This document shows positions 51,442-61,051 of a DNA stretch of 64,000 nt, piece after piece (within the stretch, counting starts at the first letter, position 1; every line of letters starts with the position of its first letter). The DNA is from Pseudobdellovibrionaceae bacterium (GTDB lineage: Bacteria > Bdellovibrionota > Bdellovibrionia > Bdellovibrionales > Bdellovibrionaceae). The position numbers and the translations under genes were made by a program. Location: positions 183,720-247,719 of the forward strand of contig JALHMX010000001.1 in the NCBI GenBank assembly GCA_022843825.1. Direction: 5' to 3'. The notes below the pieces were generated by a model, which searched no databases, was not told the DNA's origin, and saw only the letters and a list, made by a program, of their open reading frames with translations.

Positions 51442-53844
51442 TTAATTTCCACCGATTAAATTTAATATTTTTCCAGCCTTGTAGATGATTTTAGAAGGCG
51501 TTTTTCCGTTAAGGGCAGCCGCTACCGTAGAAACTTTTAAGGCTTCAGCGACAGCGGTGTCTTGATCAGCATCTATCGCAATTTCAATGGTTCCACGCAT
51601 TTTTCCATTAACTTGAACGCCCATAGTCGCCGTGTCATCTTTGCACAAAGCAGGATCAAAAGTGGGCCAAGCTGCTGTGACAACTAAGCCTTCGCCGCCT
51701 AATTGATGCCATAGTTCTTCAGCCAAATGAGGAGCAAAGGGCTGTAATAATTGAACTAATGGTTTTAAAGCTTTTTTGGATTTACAATTATGTTTATAAA
51801 GCTCATTAACTAAAATCATCATCTGACTGATGGAGGTGTTGAAACTCATGTTTTCAATGTCATCGGTAATTTTTTTGATAGTTTTATGGACAGCTTTTTC
51901 TACTTCAGGATGAAGAGCCTCGTTATTAGCAACTACTGAACCCGTTGCTTCGTCCACCACCAGGCGATGCATGCGATCAAGAAATCTTTTCACACCGTCA
52001 ATACCTGTTGCTGACCATGGTTTATCTTTATCCATGGGGCCTAAAAAACAGATGTAACATCGAAGAGCATCAACTCCATATGTTTGAGCCACATCATCAG
52101 CTGGAATGACATTACCTCTGGACTTTGACATTTTTTCACCATCAGGTCCTAAAATCATTCCTTGATGCGCTAGCTTTTTAAACGGCTCGTCCACCGGACA
52201 TACTCCTGCATCAAAAAGCACCTTGGTCCAAAAGCGGGAATACAAAAGATGTCCTACAGTATGCTCTGCCCCACCGACATAAAGATCTACCGGCATCCAA
52301 TATTTAGCTACACCTTTTCCGTAAGCTTCGTTTTGGTTATGTGGATCGGTATAGCGCAAAAAATACCACGAAGATCCGGCAGCACCAGGCATCGTATCGG
52401 TAATTCGTTTAGCTGTGACTCCATTAATTTTGTAATTTACCCAATCGGCGTTATTGGCTAACGGAGCTTCTCCTGTTTCAGATGGTTCATAATTGACGAC
52501 TTCAGGCAAGACGACGGGCAGTTCATTTTCAGGAACGGCTTTAAGCGTTCCATCAGGCATTTGCACTATAGGAAAGGGCTCGCCCCAATAGCGTTGGCGA
52601 GAAAAAAGCCAATCGCGCAGTTTATAATTAATTTGTTTCTTTCCGATGCCATCTTTTTCCAAAATGGCGATAGCTTTTTTAATAGCTTCATTTTTAGTTA
52701 AGCCATCTAATGGACCTGAGTTACACAGTATGCCTTCACCAGTGAAAGGAAGATCGCTATCAGAAGTTAAAACCCGCAGAATAGGTAAATCAAATTTCTG
52801 TGCAAACTCAAAATCACGCTCATCATGTCCTGGAACCGCCATGATGGCGCCAGTTCCGTAATCCATCATCACATAATCAGCAATCCAAATAGGAATTTCT
52901 TTTTGATTTAATGGGTTGATTGCAAATCCACCAGTGAAGACCCCTGTTTTGTCGGTTGAGGCCTTGCGATCGACCTCAGATTTTTTTGCGGTGTTTTCAA
53001 CATATTGATTAACAGTTGAGTTTTGAGTTGCAGTTGTTATTTTTTTTACCACAGGATGTTCCGGAGCCACCACCATAAAGGTTGCGCCAAAAATGGTATC
53101 CGGGCGAGTGGTAAAAATCTCTAAGCTATCAGATAGACCCTTAACCTTGAATTGAACGGTCGCTCCTTCAGATTTACCTATCCAATTGCGTTGACCTTCC
53201 TTGGTGCGCTCGGGCCAGTCCAATTTATCTAAGTCATTAAGTAGTCGTTCCGCATAATCAGTGATTTTAAGCATCCACTGGCGCATGGGAACGCGAATCA
53301 CGGGATGACCACCTCGTTCAGATTTTCCATCAATGACTTCATCATTAGCTAAAACTGTTTTAAGCGCTGGACACCAATTGACCGGAACTTCTTTTTGATA
53401 AGCTAAACCCTTTTCAAAAAGTTTTAAAAATATACTTTGAGTCCATTTGTAGTAATCAGGTTCACAGGTTGAAATTTCTCGAGACCAATCGAAACTAAAA
53501 CCATATTTTTTTAACGTAGCACGAAAACCTTCGATAGATTTTGTTGTGGTTATTGCGGGATGGACTCCGGTTTGAATGGCATATTGTTCTGCAGGCAAGC
53601 CGAAAGCATCGTAGCCCATGGGATGTAAAACATTGAACCCGCAAGCACGTTTGTAACGAGAAATTATATCGCCTGGAGTGTATGAAGCGATATGACCCAT
53701 GTGCAGGCCCGAACCCGATGGGTAGGGAAACATATCCAAGGCGTAATATTTTGGTTTTGTAGAATTATTTTCAGCTTTGTAGGCCTGGGATTTTTCCCAG
53801 GCTTCTTGCCATTTTTGCTCCATTACATTGTATTTATTTGTCAT
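51442..53844 (-). CDS. leuS: leucyl-tRNA synthetase
   Basis: An 800-residue class I synthetase. The HIGH motif is SGSGLHMGHIASYTPGD (HMGH near 48-51) and KMSKS is near 572-576 (KMSKSRGNV). The CP1 editing domain lies near 220-400 with the threonine-rich FTTRPDTIFGATFM, and the C-terminal anticodon-binding region ends GKILNLIGGN. It charges tRNA-Leu. It is downstream of the 53883-54650 gene by 38 bases and upstream of speA. Confidence 0.97.
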   Translation of the reverse strand: MTNKYNVMEQKWQEAWEKSQAYKAENNSTKPKYYALDMFPYPSGSGLHMGHIASYTPGDIISRYKRACGFNVLHPMGYDAFGLPAEQYAIQTGVHPAITTTKSIEGFRATLKKYGFSFDWSREISTCEPDYYKWTQSIFLKLFEKGLAYQKEVPVNWCPALKTVLANDEVIDGKSERGGHPVIRVPMRQWMLKITDYAERLLNDLDKLDWPERTKEGQRNWIGKSEGATVQFKVKGLSDSLEIFTTRPDTIFGATFMVVAPEHPVVKKITTATQNSTVNQYVENTAKKSEVDRKASTDKTGVFTGGFAINPLNQKEIPIWIADYVMMDYGTGAIMAVPGHDERDFEFAQKFDLPILRVLTSDSDLPFTGEGILCNSGPLDGLTKNEAIKKAIAILEKDGIGKKQINYKLRDWLFSRQRYWGEPFPIVQMPDGTLKAVPENELPVVLPEVVNYEPSETGEAPLANNADWVNYKINGVTAKRITDTMPGAAGSSWYFLRYTDPHNQNEAYGKGVAKYWMPVDLYVGGAEHTVGHLLYSRFWTKVLFDAGVCPVDEPFKKLAHQGMILGPDGEKMSKSRGNVIPADDVAQTYGVDALRCYICFLGPMDKDKPWSATGIDGVKRFLDRMHRLVVDEATGSVVANNEALHPEVEKAVHKTIKKITDDIENMSFNTSISQMMILVNELYKHNCKSKKALKPLVQLLQPFAPHLAEELWHQLGGEGLVVTAAWPTFDPALCKDDTATMGVQVNGKMRGTIEIAIDADQDTAVAEALKVSTVAAALNGKTPSKIIYKAGKILNLIGGN

Positions 53845-53882
53845 GTTTGCAGCATAAAGCTTACAAGCGAAAGAGTAAAATA

Positions 53883-54650
53883 CTAAATGGCGATCTTTTT
53901 AAACCATGAGTTGATGAGCTCATCATGCTGTTCGCTTTGATTGCAAAACTCGAAGTAGTAGATCTTGTTATGTTGTCTTTTAAGCTCTGCGCGTAAAATG
54001 AGGCCATTGGAAAGCTTCAAAACGACAGGTCGTTGAGCAATTTCTATGGCTTTTTGATCTGTTAACGATTGAAGATTCAGGGCCTCAAAGCCCGTAGAGT
54101 TCATATTTTTGATTTCCGCCCAAGGCTTTTCGTGGGCATGCCGAAGGAAGATCTTTTTATTTGTTTTTAAATGAATAATTTTCTTTGGCACTGGAGTAGG
54201 TGTTGGAATTGCTGCACTCACAGTAGATGGGGCTGGTTTTTTAACAGGTTCGGGTATTTTCCAAACTAATTGATCAGCAATAAAAATAAATAGTGTTGAG
54301 TTCACTAAAAAGAACGGCCACCACAGAATGTTTCCCGCCGAGGCTGTTTTGTAGTTCAGTATTTGAACTGCAGTATGGAATCCAATAAGGAACAGAACTG
54401 CCCTCCATGCTTTGGTAGAACCGCGCAGCATAATAATCCCAATAATTATACTGAGTAATGATAAGACGTAAGTATCCCATGTTGAGTTTTTTAAAGTATT
54501 AACGACACTGATTTGCGCCCAGGTCACCTGGGACTGTTGCATCTTAGTGTATATAATCAATCCTGTGTTAACGAAAGGAGCCAGAATAAGCCCCAAGCCA
54601 AAAAGTTGGATGACAATTTTTTTCTCTAAAATTTTTACTGGCTGTTCCAT
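53883..54650 (-). CDS. membrane protein with cytoplasmic PilZ-like tail
   Basis: A 255-residue protein with about four hydrophobic segments in residues 10-135, a Pro/Thr/Ala-rich linker (about 142-162) and a C-terminal domain (about 165-255). The domain's KKIFLRH and NMNSTGFEAL look like a degenerate PilZ domain: the D/NxSxxG motif is only partly kept, and c-di-GMP binding is doubtful. The start overlaps the stop of the next upstream gene by one base (TAATG), so the two are coupled. Not recognised with certainty. Confidence 0.6.
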   Translation of the reverse strand: MEQPVKILEKKIVIQLFGLGLILAPFVNTGLIIYTKMQQSQVTWAQISVVNTLKNSTWDTYVLSLLSIIIGIIMLRGSTKAWRAVLFLIGFHTAVQILNYKTASAGNILWWPFFLVNSTLFIFIADQLVWKIPEPVKKPAPSTVSAAIPTPTPVPKKIIHLKTNKKIFLRHAHEKPWAEIKNMNSTGFEALNLQSLTDQKAIEIAQRPVVLKLSNGLILRAELKRQHNKIYYFEFCNQSEQHDELINSWFKKIAI

Positions 54651-55567
54651 TACGATGTCTTTTTACCTGATGCCGTCGAATCAATTTCTGCAGCAGGGTC
54701 TTCAAAGCTCATTTCTATCATTTCAGCATCAGCATATGGATCTACTGGCTGAGGTTCAGGGGGTAAAGATGCCGTTGCGGGAACGACCGGCGCTGTCGGT
54801 GTTGCGACGGTAGCAGCTGTCGTTGTTGGAGTCATTGCTGCGGCTGCAGTTGCTACGGGTTGTGCCGCTTGCTGTTGGCTTCGCGAGATCAAGGCTTGCG
54901 TCGTTGCAATAACTAAACAGATGGCAAGAGGGTCAAAGACCAAAACAAAAACCAGAATAAGATATTTAACTACGGTGTCGATATCCATATCAAAAGAGCG
55001 TGAGATGTACATCAAAGGCCCTACTTTTTTCTGAATATCCACCATGGCTAAACTTTTTTCTGACAGACTTTCTTCAAGGGTATTTAATTTTTTTGTTAAC
55101 TCTGCAATAGCAGGTTCTAATTCAGCACGAAGTCTCATTTTACGTGTGATACGAGTGTCTGGAATTTCATCGATGGCTTTGGTTAAGCGATTGATCTCAT
55201 CTTGAGCCATTTTTTGCTGATTTTTGATAGTGTCTACACGGATCTGCTCTGATTTGATAGCATTTGAAGCTGACTGATAAGCATCTGATAAAAATCCAAA
55301 GATACCTAAGCTGGTGATACAGCTTAATACCACAACAGCGAAAGTTAAATAATATTTAAAAGTGGTTCCCATTTCGTGCCAGCGTTGATGAAGATAAGCA
55401 GCCAGTACAAATTTAGATAACTCCAACGAGCCAGCCATTAACCAAACAGCTACCATTGCACCAGAGAAAAGTGCTCCAATACCAAGAATAGAAAAATAGG
55501 CTCCTAATGAAGATACACTAATTGCAGAAACGATTAAACCAACAATGATCCAAACAGATATTTTCAT
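54650..55567 (-). CDS. polytopic membrane protein with long coiled-coil
   Basis: A 305-residue protein. Three to four hydrophobic segments are in about 5-105, a charged coiled-coil follows at about 110-185 (RVDTIKNQQKMAQDEINRL, IAELTKKLNTLEESLSEKS), then one more hydrophobic segment near 200-220 and an Ala/Pro/Thr-rich tail. It is coupled to the PilZ-like gene downstream and lies 58 bases from the CpaF-type ATPase upstream. Function unknown; a scaffold for a secretion or motility device is a guess from context. Confidence 0.62.
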   Translation of the reverse strand: MKISVWIIVGLIVSAISVSSLGAYFSILGIGALFSGAMVAVWLMAGSLELSKFVLAAYLHQRWHEMGTTFKYYLTFAVVVLSCITSLGIFGFLSDAYQSASNAIKSEQIRVDTIKNQQKMAQDEINRLTKAIDEIPDTRITRKMRLRAELEPAIAELTKKLNTLEESLSEKSLAMVDIQKKVGPLMYISRSFDMDIDTVVKYLILVFVLVFDPLAICLVIATTQALISRSQQQAAQPVATAAAAMTPTTTAATVATPTAPVVPATASLPPEPQPVDPYADAEMIEMSFEDPAAEIDSTASGKKTS

Positions 55568-55625
55568 ATTTAAGATATCGTCATTTTAGCGAAGGTTTTG
55601 TAGTGTCCTAAGGTCTGGTTTGTGG

Positions 55626-56765
55626 CTAAGCCGTACGAGCGGCTTTATGTGGACTTTCAAAGAAGCCTGTGTCTATATTTGAGTGACCAGTATCCATTCT
55701 GCTCAGGCAGTCGGGAACATAGCCGGTGGTTTCTAACTGCTGGCTGGACTTGTCTACAGTAAAAATATTTCCACGAGTAATTATTTCTGATTCCATGCCA
55801 GTAAGTTCGATAATATCCACAATTTGTCGTTGGCCGCTAGGTAAACGGCGTAGCTGAATCACTAAATCTACACTGGTTGCAATTTGATGGCGAATATATT
55901 TAAGTGGAACATCGCTATGGCCTAAGGAAACCAGATTCTCCAAACGCGACAAACAATCAATGGCGCTGTTCGCGTGAATTGAGGTCAAAGACCCTTCATG
56001 ACCTGTATTAATTGCCTGTAAAAAATCATAAGCCTCGGGGCCTCGGCACTCTCCAATAATTATTCGGTCAGGCCGCATTCTTAAAGAGTTAACCAGGCAA
56101 TCTCGTGCACTGATATTTTTTGAAGTCACCATATGAACCCAATTAGGATGTAGTGTTTTTAGCTCTTGGGTATCCTCTATTGAAACCACTCGTTCGTTTT
56201 GAGGAATGAAGTTTGATAATGTATTGATAAAGGATGTTTTCCCGCTTCCTGTTCCGCCGGATATCACAATAGTTAATTTATTAAGTATAGCTTCTTTTAA
56301 AAAAATTGCCGCCTTGTCAGTCAAAGTTTTTTTGGTGATTAAATTTTCAAGAGTAAAAATTTTATCAGAGAACTTGCGTATAGTGATGGTGCAACTGTGG
56401 GGCGTAACAGGCGGTAATGTAATATTAAATCGATAGCCTTCAGGCAGCATGCCGTCGAAGGTAAATTTGTTTGGATTTTCGCCATCAATTTGTTGATCTA
56501 AAATGCATCGAATGAAGTATTCAAATGCTTTTAGATCTTCAAACTTAAGAGGAGTTAGGATAGTTTTTCCATTGTGCTCAACAAAGATTTTATCCCATGC
56601 ATTGACCATAATCTCAGTTACCTCCGTTGATTTAATCAACGAGATAAGAGGACCATAATTAATTTTAGTCAAAATAGGAGATGCACTATTCATACTATAG
56701 CGTGTCGGACAGCTGATTTCGTAATTGGAGTTGAAATGACTATATCTAGACTTTTCACCGACCAT
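55626..56765 (-). CDS. type II/IV secretion system ATPase, CpaF/TadA-like
   Basis: A 379-residue secretion ATPase. The Walker A is ISGGTGSGKTSF near 168-179, the Asp box is VSIEDTQEL near 192-200, MRPDRIIIGECRGPEAYDFL near 228-247 is the CpaF-type Walker B region, and the His box is NTGHEGSLTSIHAN. It powers Tad/Flp-type pilus assembly in other bacteria. No pilin or other tad gene is here. The start at 56765 or 56693 is unresolved, since neither has a Shine-Dalgarno. Confidence 0.88.
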   Translation of the reverse strand: MVGEKSRYSHFNSNYEISCPTRYSMNSASPILTKINYGPLISLIKSTEVTEIMVNAWDKIFVEHNGKTILTPLKFEDLKAFEYFIRCILDQQIDGENPNKFTFDGMLPEGYRFNITLPPVTPHSCTITIRKFSDKIFTLENLITKKTLTDKAAIFLKEAILNKLTIVISGGTGSGKTSFINTLSNFIPQNERVVSIEDTQELKTLHPNWVHMVTSKNISARDCLVNSLRMRPDRIIIGECRGPEAYDFLQAINTGHEGSLTSIHANSAIDCLSRLENLVSLGHSDVPLKYIRHQIATSVDLVIQLRRLPSGQRQIVDIIELTGMESEIITRGNIFTVDKSSQQLETTGYVPDCLSRMDTGHSNIDTGFFESPHKAARTA

Positions 56766-56807
56766 AGTCCAGTCATGTCTAAGTCAACTTAAGCCGACAC
56801 AGAGTTG

Positions 56808-58601
56808 ATGGCCAATTACACGATTAAACTTAGGGCTTTATTAGTCATTTCTTTTTGCGCGTCTATGTTTAGTTGCGCAACCACTGATGATTTTAAAACT
56901 ATGAATACTGACTTACCTAAAGATCAGCTTTCAAGAAGTCAGTACTATGGAATGCTGGCTGATAACTATTTTCAAAACAAAAATTTTGATGAGGCTGCAG
57001 ATTACTATAGGCTTTCTATCTTACACAGCAAAATTAATCTGAATTCGCGCGCAAAATTGATGCAAACATATTTAAAACTGAATAATGAAAATTTAGCCTA
57101 TGCCGAATTTAAGTTGGTTAGCGAACAATATTATATGCATTTGAACGATCTTAGCGTTGCACAAGTGAATCAGTTTCTAATAAGTACGCAGGACTATTCA
57201 AATTTAGAAAGTTTTAACAAATTCTATTTTGAACGATCAGGCTCAGTATATAGTCTATGGCAGGCGATCGAAGCCAGTCTTGTGTCTCGAAGCTACCATA
57301 AAGCGCTTGAGTATTTGAAGCTGGTAGATATTAACGTGGACAAAAAATATATAGAAGAGAAGCTGTACTATATCGCCTTTTCAAAAGTGTATAGAAATTT
57401 AAAAGAATACAAAAAATCTATAGAATACATTTCAAAAATATCCAGCGCCGAGCGAACTCACAGGCTAACTTTAGAAGAAGAAATTTTGATCTATAGGGAT
57501 TTAAAAGATTCAGATAAAGTTGTAAGCCTTACTCAGAAACTTTTTAAATATAATGGTCGCAGCTTTGAGTTCTCAGAGTTACTCGCTCAGGTGGCCTTTC
57601 AAATAGGGCAATATGATATAGTGGTGGATGAATTAAATTGGCAACTGAATGTCACAGATCATACTAAAAAATCCAATCACTATACTATTTATTTAAAAAA
57701 GCTGCAGCTAGCTCATACATATTTTTTAAAGGGCGATTTTAATAGCGCAAGAAAAAACTATGTCGAGTTACTTGATAGCTCTTTGGATTCCAATGAGCTT
57801 ATGTACTACTTGGCTCTAACAGAATTTGAGCTTTTAAATTCATACGCGGCGCTCGATTATGTTGATGAAATTGAAGTAGAGTCTAAGTTTTTTGTTCCAG
57901 CTCAAATCAAGGCCAGTCGCTATGAATTTGAGCGCGGCAATTTAGACAATGCACTTAATAGATTGCGTAAATCTCATTATTTAAGATTAGACTCTAAGGA
58001 AATATACACAGCCTACACGGAGTATCTTATACGAACAGGAAACTTGGTCGAAGCCGTGGCGCTTTCAGAAAAGGGACTTAACAAATTTGGATACGTTGAG
58101 GATCTTTCTCTGTTTCGAGCCTACTGCCATTATAAATTAAAAAATATTCCTGCATTCAAACAGGATTTATCTGCAGTCATCAATCGCAATCCTAAAAATC
58201 ACCGCGCTTATGATATGTTGGCTAATTTGTGGTACATTGATCAAAAAAATCCTTTAGAAACAAAGTTTTTTACTGAAAAAGCACTGGACTATGGCTCGCA
58301 AAACCAAGAATTAATGAAAATTCTTGCTTGGACTTTGCTCGACCTAGGTCGCGAAGAGCAGGCTGTTGCCCTTCTGGAGGGTTTAATGGATAGCAATCCG
58401 ATGGACAGCACTTATCCAAAAATTCTTTCTGATGTTTACAGAGTTAACAAAGTATTTAATCGGTATGAACAATTCACACAGATCGCGAACAGTCTTGAGA
58501 ATAAAGAGTCTATTCAAATGAATCTTAGATACTTACCTCATGTACATACGCCGGCAGTTATGCAACGGTACAGTCCAAGTCGCTTGCCGGCCAGTCAGTA
58601 A
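56808..58601 (+). CDS. TPR-repeat lipoprotein
   Basis: A 597-residue protein with a lipoprotein signal (ALLVISFCASMFSC, lipobox Cys about 24). The body is made of helical repeats that read as degenerate TPRs from about 45 to 560: AADYYRLSILHSK, YLKLNNENLAYAEF, ARKNYVELLDSS, EAVALSEKGLNKFG, ALLEGLMDSNPMD. The ATG at 56808 is used; a TTG at 56805 precedes it. TPR lipoproteins usually scaffold envelope complexes. It diverges from the CpaF gene over at most 42 bases, and the LysM-barrel gene follows after 86 bases. Confidence 0.75.
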   Translation: MANYTIKLRALLVISFCASMFSCATTDDFKTMNTDLPKDQLSRSQYYGMLADNYFQNKNFDEAADYYRLSILHSKINLNSRAKLMQTYLKLNNENLAYAEFKLVSEQYYMHLNDLSVAQVNQFLISTQDYSNLESFNKFYFERSGSVYSLWQAIEASLVSRSYHKALEYLKLVDINVDKKYIEEKLYYIAFSKVYRNLKEYKKSIEYISKISSAERTHRLTLEEEILIYRDLKDSDKVVSLTQKLFKYNGRSFEFSELLAQVAFQIGQYDIVVDELNWQLNVTDHTKKSNHYTIYLKKLQLAHTYFLKGDFNSARKNYVELLDSSLDSNELMYYLALTEFELLNSYAALDYVDEIEVESKFFVPAQIKASRYEFERGNLDNALNRLRKSHYLRLDSKEIYTAYTEYLIRTGNLVEAVALSEKGLNKFGYVEDLSLFRAYCHYKLKNIPAFKQDLSAVINRNPKNHRAYDMLANLWYIDQKNPLETKFFTEKALDYGSQNQELMKILAWTLLDLGREEQAVALLEGLMDSNPMDSTYPKILSDVYRVNKVFNRYEQFTQIANSLENKESIQMNLRYLPHVHTPAVMQRYSPSRLPASQ

Positions 58602-58687
58602 TTCGACAAGCCCTTTGCACAGTCTAGAAAACTAGCTTTTAAGCTTTTTAAATATATTTTTTTCTTATAAGACTAAATAGTTAACTT

Positions 58688-59899
58688 ATGTACAAGGCAA
58701 TTTTTGTAACAATTCTGCTGAGCTTTAATGTCCCGTGGGCTCAGAATATAGATACATCTAACTGCTCAGATTTAAAAAGAAAAACAAAATATAAAGTTGA
58801 AAAAGGCGACCACGTTGCAGCGATACTGCGAGCCTTAAATCTTCAACCTGTATTTGGTAACAGCGGATCGTACAAAAGATTTTTAGCACTTAATGATTTA
58901 CAGAATCCGGATTTAATTGAGCCAAATATGGAGCTTGAGTTGCCATTTCAGTGCGAAGAAGAAGTTATGGCATGGCACACTGTTGAACGCGAAACAGATC
59001 GTTTAATCACAAGAAATCAAAAATTGTTTGTAGCAAAAACAGAACTTGAACCTATTAAGGATGAATCTGCACAGACTTTGGCGATAATTAATAGTAACGA
59101 TGCAAGTACGTCTGCGGGTCCCGACTCTATTTCGGAAGCATTACGCTATCGCATGATTTGTGAGGGCGAGTGGAATGGCTCCGAATGTATCACGCGTTAT
59201 TCAACGTTATTTGCAAGTTTCGGAGGGTCATATAATCGATATGATGGTGTTGATCCTGCAGTGACTAGTAATAACAAGGGTTTGCTTTTATCAAGATTGA
59301 ATCCCACGATCAGTTTAGGTTGGATGAATTACTGGACCGAAAATTTTAGCACTCAGTTATCAGCAAGATTTGAGAACAGCGAGCTACTGCCCGAGGCGCG
59401 AGAAATACCTATCGAGTCCAGTAGTCGCACGCTTTTAGGATCGTATCAGCTGGGTATTAAATATGAAAAAGGATATTGGGGGGTGGGTTTAGGCTACCTT
59501 CAGATGGATAAAATATTTTATCGCTTTAGATTTAGCGGGCTTTCTGAACCTTGCTTGTCACCGGACGCCAGCTTTGAGGGTTGTGGAGTTTTTGCCCATA
59601 CAGCGTCGATTCCGACCTACTACGTCAGTTTAGATTATCTTCTTTATCAAGCGGGCAAATTTCGTAATGATATAAGCCTTTCCTATTTACATCTTGGAGG
59701 AGCTGCAACTGGTGGTTTTAAGATTAATGAAGGCCAAGGGTATTCAATAAATTACAAAATAACCCACGACCGCGTAACCGAATATTTATTTGGCGAAATC
59801 AATTTCACCTATCTATCACAGGATACATCAATCGAGCTACAAAGCATGAGACACCTAGGTTTTAAGCTTGGCTATGCTTGGAAGTTAAAAGATTGGTAA
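58688..59899 (+). CDS. LysM-like plus outer-membrane barrel protein
   Basis: A 403-residue secreted protein with a signal peptide (about 1-18, cleavage after WAQ). A LysM-like domain lies near 30-96 (KYKVEKGDHVAAILRALNL, NDLQNPDLIEPNMELELPF), then a linker, then about 225 residues of alternating aromatic strands ending LGYAWKLKDW, resembling an outer-membrane barrel. It may bind peptidoglycan through the LysM part and anchor in the outer membrane. It follows the TPR lipoprotein on the same strand, so both may belong to one envelope system. Confidence 0.72.
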   Translation: MYKAIFVTILLSFNVPWAQNIDTSNCSDLKRKTKYKVEKGDHVAAILRALNLQPVFGNSGSYKRFLALNDLQNPDLIEPNMELELPFQCEEEVMAWHTVERETDRLITRNQKLFVAKTELEPIKDESAQTLAIINSNDASTSAGPDSISEALRYRMICEGEWNGSECITRYSTLFASFGGSYNRYDGVDPAVTSNNKGLLLSRLNPTISLGWMNYWTENFSTQLSARFENSELLPEAREIPIESSSRTLLGSYQLGIKYEKGYWGVGLGYLQMDKIFYRFRFSGLSEPCLSPDASFEGCGVFAHTASIPTYYVSLDYLLYQAGKFRNDISLSYLHLGGAATGGFKINEGQGYSINYKITHDRVTEYLFGEINFTYLSQDTSIELQSMRHLGFKLGYAWKLKDW

Positions 59900-60024
59900 C
59901 TGGCCTAATCTACAGTTTATGATTCCACCCAATTTTTCACGTGATCGACGAACAAATGTATAGTAATATACTTAAATCGCCCACTAAACACTCTTTGTAA
60001 ACTACCGCACCATGATCTAGTCCT

Positions 60025-60071
60025 GGGACAATCGTCCCCAAGAAGATCGTCTAGAAAAGATTTAATCTTTT
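60025..60071. terminator. two adjacent hairpins before the second lipoprotein-fibre pair
   Basis: GGGAC/GTCCC around AATC (60025-60038) and AAAAGAT/ATCTTTT around TTA (60055-60071) lie in the 246-base gap 59900-60145. The second is T-rich on its 3' arm and could end transcription from the LysM gene. The rest of the gap is AT-rich with no gene; TATAGATATACAT near 60116-60128 may contain a promoter for the next gene. Confidence 0.45.
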
Positions 60072-60145
60072 CGATAATCAGTCTATTTTATGCATTTATT
60101 TGTTAGTCTTTACATATAGATATACATAAAAAAGAAACTGATGGG

Positions 60146-61051
60146 ATGACTAAAACAAAGATACACATTATTTTTTATTTACTGTTTGCGTTAGCTTATT
60201 CTGGATGTGATATCAATCCTCTGGGTGGTAACGTGTCTAAAATTGATAATCAATATGAGCCTGGAAAAAGATTGCCCTCAGAACCACCTTTTATAAATCC
60301 TATCGCTGATTTCACAATGGATGAAAATGATGTTCAAACTATTGGATTCACCATAGGAGATCCAGATACTTTTCTTATGTGCTCTAATATTTATGTAAAA
60401 GTAAATTCTTCGAACACAACTTTGATTGATTACAATGGATTTATGGTTTCAGGAGTCTATCCAAACTGTCAGTTGACGATTCAGCCTAAATCTTTTCAGT
60501 TTGGCACTGCAAACGTATCTGTTGAAGTTTTTGATTTTTTCACTGTTGTGAAAACGACTTTCGTACTTACGGTTGAGCATGTTTTAGCGCCGGGGTTTTT
60601 CTCTATAACAGATGCAATAGGTAGTAATCAGTCAGTTTTAGTTGAGTGGAGTAACGCGGCTTATATGTCTGGCAGCTCTGCATTTTACTCCCTGTACTAT
60701 CGAACAACAGGTAGCACGGGAGCCTACAATATTTTGTCGCCAGCGACATCGCCACGCCTAGTTACCGGTTTAGATAATGGAGAAAGTTATGACTTTTTTA
60801 TTCGAGCCCAAAATTCAATAGGCACCAGAGACACGGCAATTGTTCAGGCTACGCCATCAAGGTTTAGAATTTATGGAGCCGAATTTGTACCGGGAAGTAC
60901 TCAAGCCGAAATTTCTGCAGGTGGAGCACCTACCTTAACCCATGCTACCACCGCTGATAAAACAGAAGAAGTATTTACTGTTACTCCCAGCACCAGATAT
61001 CGCATTTATATGAACTCGCAAGGAAATATTTTGTCAGGGGTAAGCCCATGA
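60146..61051 (+). CDS. lipoprotein with cadherin/Ig-like and fibronectin III-like domains
   Basis: A 301-residue lipoprotein: signal MTKTKIHIIFYLLFALAYSGC with the Cys at 21. An Ig/cadherin-like region lies near 50-145 (FINPIADFTMDENDVQTIGF), a fibronectin type III-like region near 150-235 (SVLVEWSNAAY, LVTGLDNGESYDFFIRAQNS) and a Thr-rich end. It overlaps the fibre gene by 4 bases (ATGA), so the pair is coupled, as at 40784-40791. A role in holding or displaying the fibre on the outer membrane is inferred. Confidence 0.8.
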   Translation: MTKTKIHIIFYLLFALAYSGCDINPLGGNVSKIDNQYEPGKRLPSEPPFINPIADFTMDENDVQTIGFTIGDPDTFLMCSNIYVKVNSSNTTLIDYNGFMVSGVYPNCQLTIQPKSFQFGTANVSVEVFDFFTVVKTTFVLTVEHVLAPGFFSITDAIGSNQSVLVEWSNAAYMSGSSAFYSLYYRTTGSTGAYNILSPATSPRLVTGLDNGESYDFFIRAQNSIGTRDTAIVQATPSRFRIYGAEFVPGSTQAEISAGGAPTLTHATTADKTEEVFTVTPSTRYRIYMNSQGNILSGVSP

